NCBI RefSeq assembly: GCF_020873875.1
Contig: NZ_JAHWGU010000015.1
Span: forward strand, 124,001-188,000
Length of the DNA: 64,000 nucleotides
Source: Actinoplanes sp. DH11
Lineage (GTDB): Bacteria; Actinomycetota; Actinomycetes; Mycobacteriales; Micromonosporaceae
Direction: 5' to 3'
Positions 28,475 through 37,602 of this stretch are shown here, in pieces (position 1 is the stretch's first letter; each line of letters opens with the position of its first letter). Both the position numbers and the translations under genes were made by a program. A model generated the notes under the pieces. It was not told the origin of the DNA, did not search any database, and saw only the letters and a list, made by a program, of their open reading frames with translations.

Positions 28475-29029
28475 ATGCTTTTCCGGCGCATCGCCACCGT
28501 CCTCGGGCTCACCGGGACGCTGCTCCTGCCCGCCGCCGCGGCTCAGGCCGACCCCGACGTCTCCAGCCCGGACGCCGGCTACCTCGTGGCCGCGCACCAG
28601 GTGAACCTCGCCGAGATCGCCGCAGGCCGCATCGCCTTCACCAAGAGCGCCGACCGCGGGATCAAGGACATCGCCGTCACCTTCATCCGCGACCACATCG
28701 TGATGGACGCCAAACTCACCCAGGTGGCCCGGGAACTGCGGGTCTCCCTGCCCACCGCGCCCACCGAGGAGCAGCAGGCACTCGCCCGCCGCTACCAGGC
28801 CGCCGGCACCGACACCTTCGACGAGTACTTCGTCGCCACCCAGCTCGCCGCGCACCGCGAGTCCCTGAAGAAGACCCGGACCGCGGCTGCCGAGAGCGAC
28901 AACGCCGAGGTGCGCGAACTCGCCGCCGGCGCCGCGCCCGTCATCGCGAGCCACCACGGGAAGCTGCGCGCCCAGGCCGCCGCGGAGAACATGGTGGGCT
29001 ACACCCAGGGCGGCCGGCACCACGACTGA
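28475..29029 (+). CDS. Secreted DUF4142 (ferritin-like) protein
   Basis: A 184-residue exported protein with AGAAGGAG 6 nt before ATG 28475. Residues 1-26 are a signal peptide (LFRRIATVLGLTGTLLLPAAAAQA). The mature part is an all-helical DUF4142 domain: YLVAAHQVNLAEIAAGRIAFTKSADRGIKDIAVTFIRDH, then AAHRESLKKTR and a C-terminal ASHHGKLRAQA helix. The histidines could bind a metal as in ferritin-like folds, but no classical di-iron motif is seen. Function unknown. Confidence 0.85.
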   Translation: MLFRRIATVLGLTGTLLLPAAAAQADPDVSSPDAGYLVAAHQVNLAEIAAGRIAFTKSADRGIKDIAVTFIRDHIVMDAKLTQVARELRVSLPTAPTEEQQALARRYQAAGTDTFDEYFVATQLAAHRESLKKTRTAAAESDNAEVRELAAGAAPVIASHHGKLRAQAAAENMVGYTQGGRHHD

Positions 29030-29200
29030 CCGGCATCCGGCCGCGGTGCGGGTGGTGCTGCTTCCGCCGCCCCGCCGCGTCCGCAGCCCTGCCCTGGCGC
29101 AGGCGGGCACCAGCGACCCCTCGGACGGCCGCTGATCCGCGTCACGCCGGGACCCGCACCGTCCCCGGGTCGGTGGATTACGCCCGGTGCGGCGTCTCGA

Positions 29201-29206
29201 TACTCT
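29201..29206 (+). promoter_or_regulatory. -10 box for leaderless NACHT gene
   Basis: TACTCT ends 6 nt before the GTG at 29213; there is no ribosome-binding site. Confidence 0.5.
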
Positions 29207-29212
29207 GCGGCC

Positions 29213-32200
29213 GTGGCCAGAACCCGACTGTCCTATCCGGAGGCGGTCCGCCTGCTCATCGGCGGCGAGGACCCGCTCACCCTCCTCGGCCGGGCGACCG
29301 GGGGCGCGATGCTGCTCGTGGCGCCGTTCGCGGAAGGGCTGCTGAGCTGGTTCGACTACAAGGGCGAGGCGAACAACGTGCTGCGTGAGCTGGTCGGGCG
29401 AGCACCGGCACGGATCCGGTCCAGCCGGGGCAGGCGGCACTACGAGTTGATCGAGGCGGCGCACACCGTACTGGCGGTGTCGTCGTTCTTCGACGCTCTC
29501 CAGCAGTACATCGGTGACCGATTCGAGGACCTGAGGCTCACCGACGAGGAGCGGGAGCGCATCGCTCGCGGCGAGACACTCCCGCTGGGGGTCCGCAACA
29601 CGGTGCCGATGCCGGATGCCATGACCGGTTTTGAGGGCAACCTTCCGGCAGTGAAGCAAGCGCTGTCCGCGATGCACACGGCCTTCCGTGGCTTCACCAT
29701 GGGGCTGGACGCGGCGCAGGGCATGACCATACCGGCGACCGACGCCGTCGTCGGTGTCGCGTTGCGGCTCTACCGGGAGCGATATGTGCGGCTCGCGGTC
29801 GACGTTCCGGAGTTCGGCATCTGGTCGCAGCTGGACGAGCACGCGGCCACCCGGGCAGCGGTACACCGCCAGACCGAGACCCTGACCGGGCTGGAGCGAC
29901 GACTGACGGCGATCATGGACGGGGCGGCGCCTGCGGCCGTGCGTGGCCTGCGCCAGCACTACGCGGCGGGCCTGAGCCGGCCGCTGTGGCGATCGGACGC
30001 GTTGAAGGGCTTGGTCTTCCCCACCGTGGAGGACGGATTCGTGAGTCCGCGGTTCCGATTGGTGGTCTGTGGCAAGGACTCAAACCTGGGCGATGAGTCC
30101 TGGTGGCGCGGGCAGGCGATCGGATACGACCTGGAGAAGTTTCTCACCGGCCATCTCGTCGCGCCGGCCAGTACTCAGAACCCGCTGGTGATCCTCGGTC
30201 ATCCGGGTGCGGGGAAGTCTCTGCTCACCGAAGTCCTTGCTGCCCGGGTGCCGACCGAGTCGTTCACCACGATCCGGGTGCCGTTGCGCCGGGTCGACCC
30301 GGAGCTGCCGATCCACGAGCAGGTCGTGGCAGCCGTCGAGCTGGCCACCAAGGAGCGGATCTCCTGGGGCGATCTGTGCCGCGCCTCGGACACCACGAAG
30401 GTGGTGTTGCTGGACGGCTTCGACGAACTGGTGCAGGCAACCGGGGTCACTCAGTCGCACTACATCGAACAGGCCGCGACCTTCCAGCGGGAGGAGTGGG
30501 AGCTGGGGCGCCCGGTGGTCGTGATCATCACGTCCCGCACGCTGGTGATGGACCGCACGGTGGTTCGCGAGGGCACCGTCGTGCTCAAGCTGGAGCCGTT
30601 CAACGAGCCGCAGGTGGAGCGGTGGACACGCGCGTGGAATGCGGCGAACCGAGACCAGCCGGGCTTCCGCCCGTTGCCGGCGGCAGAGTTCTGGCGGCAC
30701 GAGGACCTTGCTGGGCAACCGTTGTTGCTGCTCATGCTCGCCGTGTACGCGGCGGACGCCGGTCACGGCAGCCTCGCGGCGGACGACCTGTCAACGGATC
30801 GGCTCTACCGACTTTTGCTGGACTCGTTCATCCGCCGCCAGGTTCGCGAGAAGGCGAAGACGGATCTTGGCAAAGCCCGGTTCGCCGAACGGGAGGCGGA
30901 CAGCCGGCGTGACCTTGCCGCAGTGGCCTTCGCCATGTTCAACCGGAGACGTCAATGGGTCGGGGAAGAGGACCTGGGCCGTGATCTCGAGGCGTTGCAC
31001 CCTGAGGCGGAGCAGCCGGATTCCGTATTGGGCGAGCCGGTCAGCCGGGCGCGGCGAACGGTCGCCGCGTTCTTCTTCGTCCACGTGGCCCAGGCCGGCG
31101 ACGAGACACGCGCCCGCAGCCGTCGGTCGTACGAGTTTCTTCACGCGACGTTCGCGGAGTATCTCGTCGCCGAGCACGCGGTCGAATTGCTGACCGTTCT
31201 GGCGGAGGATTGGCAGCGGGCCCGCCGCCGTTCCTACCGGCCCAATCTCGATGAGCGCGTGCTGCGGACGCTGCTGTCCCACCAACCGCTCACCAATGGC
31301 GAGCAGGTACTCCCCTTCGTGGTCGGGATGATCGCCGCCAAGGAGGAGAACGTGCGCGCGGCGCTGCGCGAGGTGTCGGTCGAATTGTTCAGATCAGCGC
31401 GACGGCGCATCCAGCACGACCCTTACCTGCCGACGCCCTTCGACGTGGTCAGCCGCACAGCCGCGTACACGGCGAATCTGGTTCTGCTGGCCATGGCCTC
31501 CTCCGACACCGGCGTCCCGGTCGACGAATTGTGCGGGCCGCCGGACGCTCCGAATCTGCAGAGCAGCGTGCGGTTGTGGCGCACAGGCCTCGACGCTGAG
31601 GTGCAGAAGAGCTTCTTCGCCTCGTTCACCCGCGTCGGTGAGCGTCTGTTGCGCAGATCCCGTCGATCTCCGAGCCCGTCGGAGATCGACGAGGCACTTC
31701 TGACCGGCGACGCCTTTCTGACCGCCGTTCTGAGGGCCGGCTGGGCGACTTTCAACCTGACCGGTGGGGACGTCCTCAGCCGTCCCGAGATAACCCACTT
31801 CCAGCGCGACTTCCACCGCCGAGTCGTCGACCTGACGCTCGGACTCCGATCGACGGGGGGTCTGACTGGTCTGGCGCCTCGGGACGAGCGCCGTTACCGT
31901 CGGCTCGCCGACTGGCTGGAGGGTGCCGCCGGCCGGTCACCTCACGAGAGCAGCTTGAGTCTGCTGGCACTCTGCCTGACTCAGGACGCATCGCGCCTCG
32001 ATCCGGGGACCCTTGACCGGATTCTTGGCGCGACGCTTCCTCACTCGTTCACCGCGGCCCAGGAATTCACCCTGCCGATGGCGCTGCTCGCGGCCAACAA
32101 TCTGTGGCTGATCCGGCGACATCCTCGCCTGCGGTTCGCCGTCATGGAGGCGGGTGTGCCTGATTTCCTTCTCGACATCGTGGCGGCGCACCGGGACCAG

Positions 32201-32254
32201 GACCCGGACATGGCCTTCTCGCTGGCCAACGAGCTGTCCGCCGAATGGGTCTGA
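29213..32254 (+). CDS. NACHT-domain ATPase with N-terminal helical (NNH-type) domain, candidate anti-phage protein
   Basis: A 1013-residue STAND-class ATPase. The first ~250 residues begin LSYPEAVRLLIGGEDPLTLLGRATGGAMLL, resembling the NACHT N-terminal helical (NNH7-like) domain of actinobacteria. Walker A is GHPGAGKS (329-336, Lys335). Walker B is VVLLDGFDEL (397-406) with the D-G-F-D-E of NACHT proteins, and sensor 1 is VVIITSRT. A winged-helix/helical arm carries SYEFLHATFAEYLVAEHAVELL. The ~350-residue C-terminal part is helical without recognisable LRR, TPR or WD repeats. Bacterial NACHT proteins are known anti-phage sensors. It stands alone, with no toxin or nuclease neighbour, so the N-terminal domain would have to act as effector. 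A defence role is inferred. Confidence 0.85.
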   Translation: MARTRLSYPEAVRLLIGGEDPLTLLGRATGGAMLLVAPFAEGLLSWFDYKGEANNVLRELVGRAPARIRSSRGRRHYELIEAAHTVLAVSSFFDALQQYIGDRFEDLRLTDEERERIARGETLPLGVRNTVPMPDAMTGFEGNLPAVKQALSAMHTAFRGFTMGLDAAQGMTIPATDAVVGVALRLYRERYVRLAVDVPEFGIWSQLDEHAATRAAVHRQTETLTGLERRLTAIMDGAAPAAVRGLRQHYAAGLSRPLWRSDALKGLVFPTVEDGFVSPRFRLVVCGKDSNLGDESWWRGQAIGYDLEKFLTGHLVAPASTQNPLVILGHPGAGKSLLTEVLAARVPTESFTTIRVPLRRVDPELPIHEQVVAAVELATKERISWGDLCRASDTTKVVLLDGFDELVQATGVTQSHYIEQAATFQREEWELGRPVVVIITSRTLVMDRTVVREGTVVLKLEPFNEPQVERWTRAWNAANRDQPGFRPLPAAEFWRHEDLAGQPLLLLMLAVYAADAGHGSLAADDLSTDRLYRLLLDSFIRRQVREKAKTDLGKARFAEREADSRRDLAAVAFAMFNRRRQWVGEEDLGRDLEALHPEAEQPDSVLGEPVSRARRTVAAFFFVHVAQAGDETRARSRRSYEFLHATFAEYLVAEHAVELLTVLAEDWQRARRRSYRPNLDERVLRTLLSHQPLTNGEQVLPFVVGMIAAKEENVRAALREVSVELFRSARRRIQHDPYLPTPFDVVSRTAAYTANLVLLAMASSDTGVPVDELCGPPDAPNLQSSVRLWRTGLDAEVQKSFFASFTRVGERLLRRSRRSPSPSEIDEALLTGDAFLTAVLRAGWATFNLTGGDVLSRPEITHFQRDFHRRVVDLTLGLRSTGGLTGLAPRDERRYRRLADWLEGAAGRSPHESSLSLLALCLTQDASRLDPGTLDRILGATLPHSFTAAQEFTLPMALLAANNLWLIRRHPRLRFAVMEAGVPDFLLDIVAAHRDQDPDMAFSLANELSAEWV

Positions 32255-32281
32255 CCACGGCCACGGCCCGGTATGTTCCGG

Positions 32282-34189
32282 CTACGCCTGGACCAGACCG
32301 ATCGGGGCCCGGGACGGTTCGACGGTGATGGACTTCTCGACGGCGATGGCGTGCCACAGGCAGAACATGGCGACCGTCCAGACCTTGCGGGACCGGTCGG
32401 CGTCGCCGCGGCGGTGTTCGGCGAGCAGGCCGCGGGCGTAGTTCAGGTCGATCAGGTCGCCGGCCTGGGAGCCGGCGAGCAGGGTGTCCACCCAGTCGCC
32501 GATGGGGCCGCGCAGCCACAGCCGGGTCGGGGTGGGGAAGCCCAGCTTGTCGCGGTCGCGCACCGACTCCGGCACGATGCCGCGCATCGCCTCCCGGAAG
32601 GCGTGCTTGGTGGAGCGCGAGCCGGCGGGCAGTTTCAGTTCGGTGGACAGGCCGGCGGCGGCCGCGTAGACCTGCTGGTCCAGGAACGGCACCCGCAGCT
32701 CCAGGCTGTGTGCCATCGACATCCGGTCCGCCTTGACCAGGATGTCGCCGGGCAGCCAGGTGTGCAGGTCGACGTACTGCATGGACGCCACGTCGTCGAC
32801 GTCGGCGGTCTCGGCGTAGAGCGGGCCGGTGATGTCGGTGTGCGGCTGCGCGGTGTAGCGCAGCAGACGCGCCTTCTCCTCGGCCGAGAAGATCCGGGCG
32901 TTGCCGTAGTAGCGCTGCTCGATCGGGGTGGTCCCGCGTTCCAGGAACGAGCGGCCCCGGACGCCCTCGGGCAGCACATCGGCGAGGTGGCGCAGGCCGC
33001 GCTTCATGCCGGCCGGCAACCGGTCCACGCCGGCCAGCGACAGCGGCTCCCGGTAGATCTTGTAACCGCCGAACAGCTCGTCCGAGCCCTCGCCGGAGAG
33101 CACCACGGTGACGTGCTGCGCGGCGGTCCGGGCCAGGAAGTAGAGCGGGATCAGCGAGGGGTCGGCCACCGGGTCGTCCAGCAGCTGCACGATCTTCGGC
33201 AGGTGCGCGAGCACGTCCTCGTCGGTGACCACGGTGGGGGTCAGCCGTACGCCCAATTGCTCTGCCGTGTCCGCTGCCACCTCGATCTCGCTGTACCCGC
33301 CGGCGGCGAAACCGGCGGTGAAGGCGTGCAGGTCCGGCTTGATCCGGGAGGCCAGGGACACGATCGCCGAGGAGTCCACGCCGCTGGAGAGGAACGCGCC
33401 GACCGGTACCTCCGCGTGCATGTGCCGGTGCACGCTGGCGGTCAGGGCGTCCTGGATCGCCTGGTAGGCGGCTTCCGGCTGCAGGTGCAGCGGCCGCAGC
33501 GACGGCTTGAACCAGCGGTACTGGCGCACCCCGCCGCCCGCTGTCCAGACCAGCCGGTGGCCCGGCGGCAGGCGGCGGATGTGCCGGTGCAGGGTGAGCG
33601 GGTCGGGCACGTACTGGAACGTCAGGTAGTGGGCGAGCGCGTCGGCGTCGAGGGCGGCCCCGGCGGGCGCGGCGAACGGGTCGAGCGCCTTGCGTTCGCT
33701 CGCCAGGAACAGGCCGTCCGTGGTCTCCAGCAGGTAGAGCGGCTTGATGCCGAACGCGTCCCGGGCGGCGTGCAGGGTGCCGGTCCGGTGGTCGTAGGCG
33801 ACGAACGCGAACATGCCGCGCAGCCGGGGGAGGGCGGCCTCACCCCAGTAGTGGAAGGCCGCGGCCAGGACCTCGGAGTCGCCGTCGGTGGCGAACGTCG
33901 CCTGGTGCTCGCGGATCAGGGCGGCGCGCAGCTCACGGTAGTTGTAGATCTCGCCGTTGAAGACCACGGTCCAGCGCCCGGCGTAGTGCAGCGGCTGCGC
34001 GGAGAGCTCCCGGTCGATGATCGCGAGCCGGTTGAAGCCGAACGCGTACCCGTCGCCGTACTCGATCCGGGTGTCGTCGGGTCCGCGGTGCCACATCGTG
34101 GCGAGCGCGGCACTGAAGGCCGCCGCCGTCGCGGCGTCCGGCGGCCCCGCGTCGGGCCGGCTGCTGACGAATGCGCTCAGACCACACAT
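32282..34189 (-). CDS. asnB: Asparagine synthase (glutamine-hydrolysing)
   Basis: A 635-residue two-domain enzyme. Cys2 right after the start (MCGLSAF) is the glutaminase nucleophile. The N-terminal Ntn domain contains HRGPDDT and VVFNGEIYNYRELR. The synthetase domain has the PP-loop AFLSSGVDSSAI (SSGVDS in place of the usual SGGxDS), LSGEGSDELFGGY and the MSMAHSLELRVPFLD region. It makes asparagine, or amidates another carboxylate, from glutamine and ATP. AGGAGG lies 5 nt before the ATG. No biosynthetic cluster surrounds it, so a housekeeping or storage role is likely. Confidence 0.93.
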   Translation of the reverse strand: MCGLSAFVSSRPDAGPPDAATAAAFSAALATMWHRGPDDTRIEYGDGYAFGFNRLAIIDRELSAQPLHYAGRWTVVFNGEIYNYRELRAALIREHQATFATDGDSEVLAAAFHYWGEAALPRLRGMFAFVAYDHRTGTLHAARDAFGIKPLYLLETTDGLFLASERKALDPFAAPAGAALDADALAHYLTFQYVPDPLTLHRHIRRLPPGHRLVWTAGGGVRQYRWFKPSLRPLHLQPEAAYQAIQDALTASVHRHMHAEVPVGAFLSSGVDSSAIVSLASRIKPDLHAFTAGFAAGGYSEIEVAADTAEQLGVRLTPTVVTDEDVLAHLPKIVQLLDDPVADPSLIPLYFLARTAAQHVTVVLSGEGSDELFGGYKIYREPLSLAGVDRLPAGMKRGLRHLADVLPEGVRGRSFLERGTTPIEQRYYGNARIFSAEEKARLLRYTAQPHTDITGPLYAETADVDDVASMQYVDLHTWLPGDILVKADRMSMAHSLELRVPFLDQQVYAAAAGLSTELKLPAGSRSTKHAFREAMRGIVPESVRDRDKLGFPTPTRLWLRGPIGDWVDTLLAGSQAGDLIDLNYARGLLAEHRRGDADRSRKVWTVAMFCLWHAIAVEKSITVEPSRAPIGLVQA

Positions 34190-34345
34190 CGAAGCCTCCT
34201 GGGGGGTGATCGGGAGGCGACCGTAGGCCCGGGCTTGTGAAGAACCTGTGCGGTTCCGTCGCGGATCCGTGACCGCACCGGAAGCCGGGCCGGTTCTTCA
34301 CCGGAACTTGACATTCCTTGGGCACGTTCGCGCGGCTGAGCCACA

Positions 34346-35035
34346 ATGCGAGCCGTGACCGCCCGCATTCTCGTTGCCGACGACGATCCGAAGCACGCCC
34401 AGCTGATCCGCCTCTACCTGGAACGAGAGGGCCACCAGGTGCTGACGGTGGGTGACGGGCGTGCGGCCCTGGAACAGGCCCGCGCCCGCCGGCCCGACCT
34501 GATCGTGCTGGACGTGATGATGCCGCTGGTCGACGGCCTCGACGTGTGCCGGATCCTGCGCGCCGAGTCGGACGTGGCGATCGTGATGGTCACCGCCCGC
34601 TCGGCGGAGAACGACATGCTGCTCGGCCTCGACATCGGTGCCGACGACTACCTGGCCAAGCCGGTCAGCCCCCGCGAGTTGACCGCGCGGATCCGGGCGC
34701 TGCTGCGGCGCACCCGCGGCGCCGGGGACAGCGAGGTCCTGCGGGTCGGTGACCTGGAGGTGGACGGGCCGAGGTTCGAGGTGCGGGTGGCCGGCGAGCC
34801 GGTCCGGCTGACGTCCAAGGAGTTCGGGATCCTGGAGTTGCTGGCCCGCGAGCCGGGCCGGGTGTTCACCCGGGCGCAGATCCTGGACAAGACCTTCGGC
34901 TTCGAGAACGACGTCTCGGACCGCACGGTCGACGCCCACATCGTCAACCTGCGCCGCAAGATCGAGAAGGATCCGGGGGAGCCGCGGTACGTGCAGACGG
35001 TCTACGGCCGGGGCTACCGGATGGCCGAACGGTGA
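34346..35035 (+). CDS. OmpR-family response regulator
   Basis: A 229-residue regulator. The receiver domain has the acidic pair ADDD (11-14), phospho-acceptor Asp56 in LIVLDVMMP, the switch Thr in MVTARS, and Lys in LAKPVS. The C-terminal winged helix ends VNLRRKIEKDPGEPRYVQTVYGRGYRM. The start is uncertain: ATG 34346 has no ribosome-binding site, and GTG 34355 would be 7 nt after CACAAT, a weak leaderless -10. It overlaps the kinase gene by 4 nt. Targets are unknown. Confidence 0.93.
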   Translation: MRAVTARILVADDDPKHAQLIRLYLEREGHQVLTVGDGRAALEQARARRPDLIVLDVMMPLVDGLDVCRILRAESDVAIVMVTARSAENDMLLGLDIGADDYLAKPVSPRELTARIRALLRRTRGAGDSEVLRVGDLEVDGPRFEVRVAGEPVRLTSKEFGILELLAREPGRVFTRAQILDKTFGFENDVSDRTVDAHIVNLRRKIEKDPGEPRYVQTVYGRGYRMAER

Positions 35036-36882
35036 GCTTCCGCCTGCGGATCTTCGTGCTGGTGCTGGTCGTGGCGGTGACCGCGATCGGGGCGACCGCC
35101 TACCTGACGATCAGTCTCACCTCCCGTGAGGCGGCCCGGGTGGATCAGGCGCGGGACAAGCACGAGGCGGCGATCATCGACGAGATCCGCCGGTTCGGCA
35201 TCCGCAACGGGAGGTGGGTCGGCATCGACGGCGTGGTGCGGGAGATGTCCGGAGACACCAGCCTGCACATCCGGGTGGTGACCGCGGACGGCGTCGTGCT
35301 CACCGACTCGGACAACCTGGAGAAGCGGGCGGCCGGCCCGGTGCAGATGCTGTCCCGCCGGGTCGAACCGGTGCCGGCGCTGGACCCGCGGATCGCCGCC
35401 GCGGCCGGGCGGCTGGCGGCGACGGCCCGGGTGTCCGGCGACGCGGCACCCCCGGCCGGCACGGCGACCCCACCCGTCGGCACCCCGGTGCCGCCCGACG
35501 CGGCGGCGGCGGCCCTCGCGCAGAAGGCCGCCGCCCGCCGCCTACCCCTACCGGCCCTGCCGAGGCTGCCGGCCGACCTGTTCGGCCCGCTCCCGGAGGA
35601 CGAACCGCAGGTGCAGGCCCTGCACCAGCTCGTGCAGTACCGGGCCGCGCTGCTGCGGGTGCGCTGCGCGGCCGGGCACGACCCGGCCTGGTCGTCCGCG
35701 CTGGCTCGCAGCGAACCGCCCTACCTGGACCAGGAGCAGTTGCGGGCCGAGCCGTCGTGCGCCGCGTCGGCGCGCCACCGGATCAGCGCCGAACGCGAGT
35801 GGCGGCAGGCCCGGTGGGCGGAGCTGTCGAACTGCCGGTCGCTGCTGCCGATGTTCGGCGAATGCCTGGCGAACGCGTTCACCATGGGCGCACTCACCAC
35901 GTCGGCGGTGCCCGTGGAGATCTACTTCGGGGCGGCGCGGGACACCGACATCTCCGACATGGGCCGGCCGGCGGTCTTCGCGGTGGCCGGGGTGGTGGTG
36001 GCCGCGGCCCTCGGCACCGCCTGGATAGCCCGCCGGGTGAGCCGCCCGGTGCGCCTGCTGACCGGTGCGTCGCTGCAGCTCGCGGCGGGCCGGCTGGACG
36101 TGCGGGTGCCGGACTTCGGCGGCGCGGACGATCTGGCGGCGCTCTCCAAGTCGTTCAACTCGATGGCCGAGGCGCTGCAGCGCAGCGAGGAGCGGCAGCG
36201 CCGGCTGATCGCGGACGTCGCCCACGAGATGCGGACGCCGCTGTCCAATCTGCGGGGCTACCTGGAGGGCCTGGCCGACGGGGTGATCGAGCCCAGCCCC
36301 GAGCTGTTCGCCTCGCTGCACGAGGAGACCCTGCTGCAGCGCCGGATCCTGGACGACCTCCAGGTGCTCGCGCTGGCCGAGGCGGGCGAACTGGGTTACG
36401 CCCCGGTGCCGGTGGACCTGGCCGAGCTGGCCGTCACGACCGCGACCGCGCACGCCGTGGTGGCCGCGAACGCCGGTGTGGAGCTGACCGTGGACGCGCC
36501 CGGACCGGCCGAGGTGCGTGCCGACCCGGACCGTACCCGCCAGGTGATCGGCAATCTACTGAGCAACGCGATCCGGTACACCGACGCGGGCGGGCGGGTG
36601 GAGATCCGGGTGCGCGGCGACGCCGAGGGAGCGATCCTGAGCGTACGGGACACCGGCGTCGGCATGGCCCCGGAAGAGGTGGACCGGGTGTTCGACCGGT
36701 TCTGGCGAGCCGACCCGGCCCGGCAGCGGACGACCGGCGGCTCCGGCCTGGGCCTGACGATCGCCCGCCGGATCGTGGACGACCAGGGCGGCAGCATCAC
36801 GGCGTCGAGCACCCCGGGGCTGGGCACCACGTTCGAGGTGCGGCTGCCGGCACCCGGCGACCGGTTCGCGTACGGCCTCTGA
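35032..36882 (+). CDS. Sensor histidine kinase with Cys-containing extracytoplasmic domain
   Basis: A 616-residue membrane kinase; GTG 35032 overlaps the regulator stop. Transmembrane segments are at about residues 7-27 and 310-335. Between them is an unusually long (~280 residue) extracytoplasmic region with a Pro/Ala-rich linker (about 140-185) and four cysteines (in RVRCAAG, EPSCAAS, LSNCRSL and GECLANA). HAMP follows, then HisKA with His398 in ADVAHEMRTPLSNLRGYL. The ATPase domain has N box NLLSNAIRYTD, G1 RDTGVGM, F box FDRFWR and G2 GGSGLGL. The four cysteines could form disulfides or sense redox or metal state. The signal is unknown. Confidence 0.92.
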   Translation: MSFRLRIFVLVLVVAVTAIGATAYLTISLTSREAARVDQARDKHEAAIIDEIRRFGIRNGRWVGIDGVVREMSGDTSLHIRVVTADGVVLTDSDNLEKRAAGPVQMLSRRVEPVPALDPRIAAAAGRLAATARVSGDAAPPAGTATPPVGTPVPPDAAAAALAQKAAARRLPLPALPRLPADLFGPLPEDEPQVQALHQLVQYRAALLRVRCAAGHDPAWSSALARSEPPYLDQEQLRAEPSCAASARHRISAEREWRQARWAELSNCRSLLPMFGECLANAFTMGALTTSAVPVEIYFGAARDTDISDMGRPAVFAVAGVVVAAALGTAWIARRVSRPVRLLTGASLQLAAGRLDVRVPDFGGADDLAALSKSFNSMAEALQRSEERQRRLIADVAHEMRTPLSNLRGYLEGLADGVIEPSPELFASLHEETLLQRRILDDLQVLALAEAGELGYAPVPVDLAELAVTTATAHAVVAANAGVELTVDAPGPAEVRADPDRTRQVIGNLLSNAIRYTDAGGRVEIRVRGDAEGAILSVRDTGVGMAPEEVDRVFDRFWRADPARQRTTGGSGLGLTIARRIVDDQGGSITASSTPGLGTTFEVRLPAPGDRFAYGL

Positions 36883-36907
36883 GCCCGGCGTACGGTTTTG
36901 AGTCCTG
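36868..36907. repeat. 20-bp tandem duplication across a stop codon
   Basis: GCGTACGGCCTCTGAGCCCG (36868-36887), which contains the kinase stop at 36880-36882, is followed directly by GCGTACGGTTTTGAGTCCTG (36888-36907), which again holds a TGA one base out of register. The array sits between convergent genes. Confidence 0.65.
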
Positions 36908-36918
36908 TGAGCCTGGCG

Positions 36919-37544
36919 TCAGAACCGGCCGGCCAGCGCGGCGTCCAGGGTCTCCCGGTAGACCGCGCGGTAGACGTCGTCGTACGTGAACTGGCAGGGC
37001 TGCACGACGCGGGCCTCGGCGAGTTCCTTCGTCCGCAGCGCGTCGAGGGCCGCGAGTTGCTTCGGGGGCAGTACGTCGGCGAGGCGTACGCCGGTGGTGC
37101 CCGCGCCGGCCCGAGCTCCGCGGTGACGGTGCGCGCGCAGTGGTCGAGCTGCCCGGCGACGCGGGCCTGCCGGGCCGGGTCGAGCCGGTCCAGGGCGATC
37201 CTGTTGGGGTCCACCACGGCGGTGCCGGCGGGCACGAAGTCGATGAGTGTGGTGATGCCGTACCCGTACCGGTCGGTGAACTGCTCCCGGGTCAGTCCCA
37301 GCGCGCGGCGGGTGTCGATCGCGGCCCGGTCCACGTGCGGCTGATAGGTGAAGCCGGCCGGCCGCACGCATTGCGCCATCCGCTCGTTGCGTTGGTGCCA
37401 GTAGCCGAACGCGTCCGCGACGGCCACGTCACCGCGGTCGAACGCGTCACGCATCAACTGTTCGGCGGGTGGCCCGGACGCCGGTGTGGCGCAGGCGGCG
37501 AGGGCCGCCGGCAGGATCGCGAGCGCGAGGAGCGTACGCCGCAT
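36919..37544 (-). pseudogene. Frameshifted lipoprotein gene
   Basis: ATG 37544 with upstream GGAGAGGAAGAG starts a lipoprotein (MRRTLLALAILPAALAACATP, lipobox LAAC). The frame reads well to about 37105 (DHCARTVTAELGPARA) and then turns into low-complexity out-of-frame sequence. A second frame takes over with GTTGVRLADVLPPKQLAALDALRTKELAEARVVQPCQFTYDDVYRAVYRETLDAALAGRF and a stop at 36919. One base must be gained or lost in the GC-rich stretch around 37095-37115. Joined, the product would be ~208 residues, with cysteines in both halves. Either a real pseudogene or a sequencing slip; function unknown. Confidence 0.75.
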
Positions 37545-37569
37545 CGCTTCTCTTCCTCTCCGCGCGGAG

Positions 37570-37596
37570 GGTGCCGGGCCGCAGTGGCCCGGCACC
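37570..37596 (-). terminator. Perfect 11-bp stem-loop terminator
   Basis: GGTGCCGGGCC (37570-37580) pairs with GGCCCGGCACC (37586-37596) around a GCAGT loop, 6 nt after the stop of the small secreted protein. No T-tract is present. Confidence 0.7.
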
Positions 37597-37602
37597 GCTC
37601 GA

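Noticed and set aside
34342..34347. CACAAT as a leaderless -10 for the response regulator
   Set aside because: It lacks the TA at the first two positions and no -35 is correctly spaced; kept only as an alternative start note.
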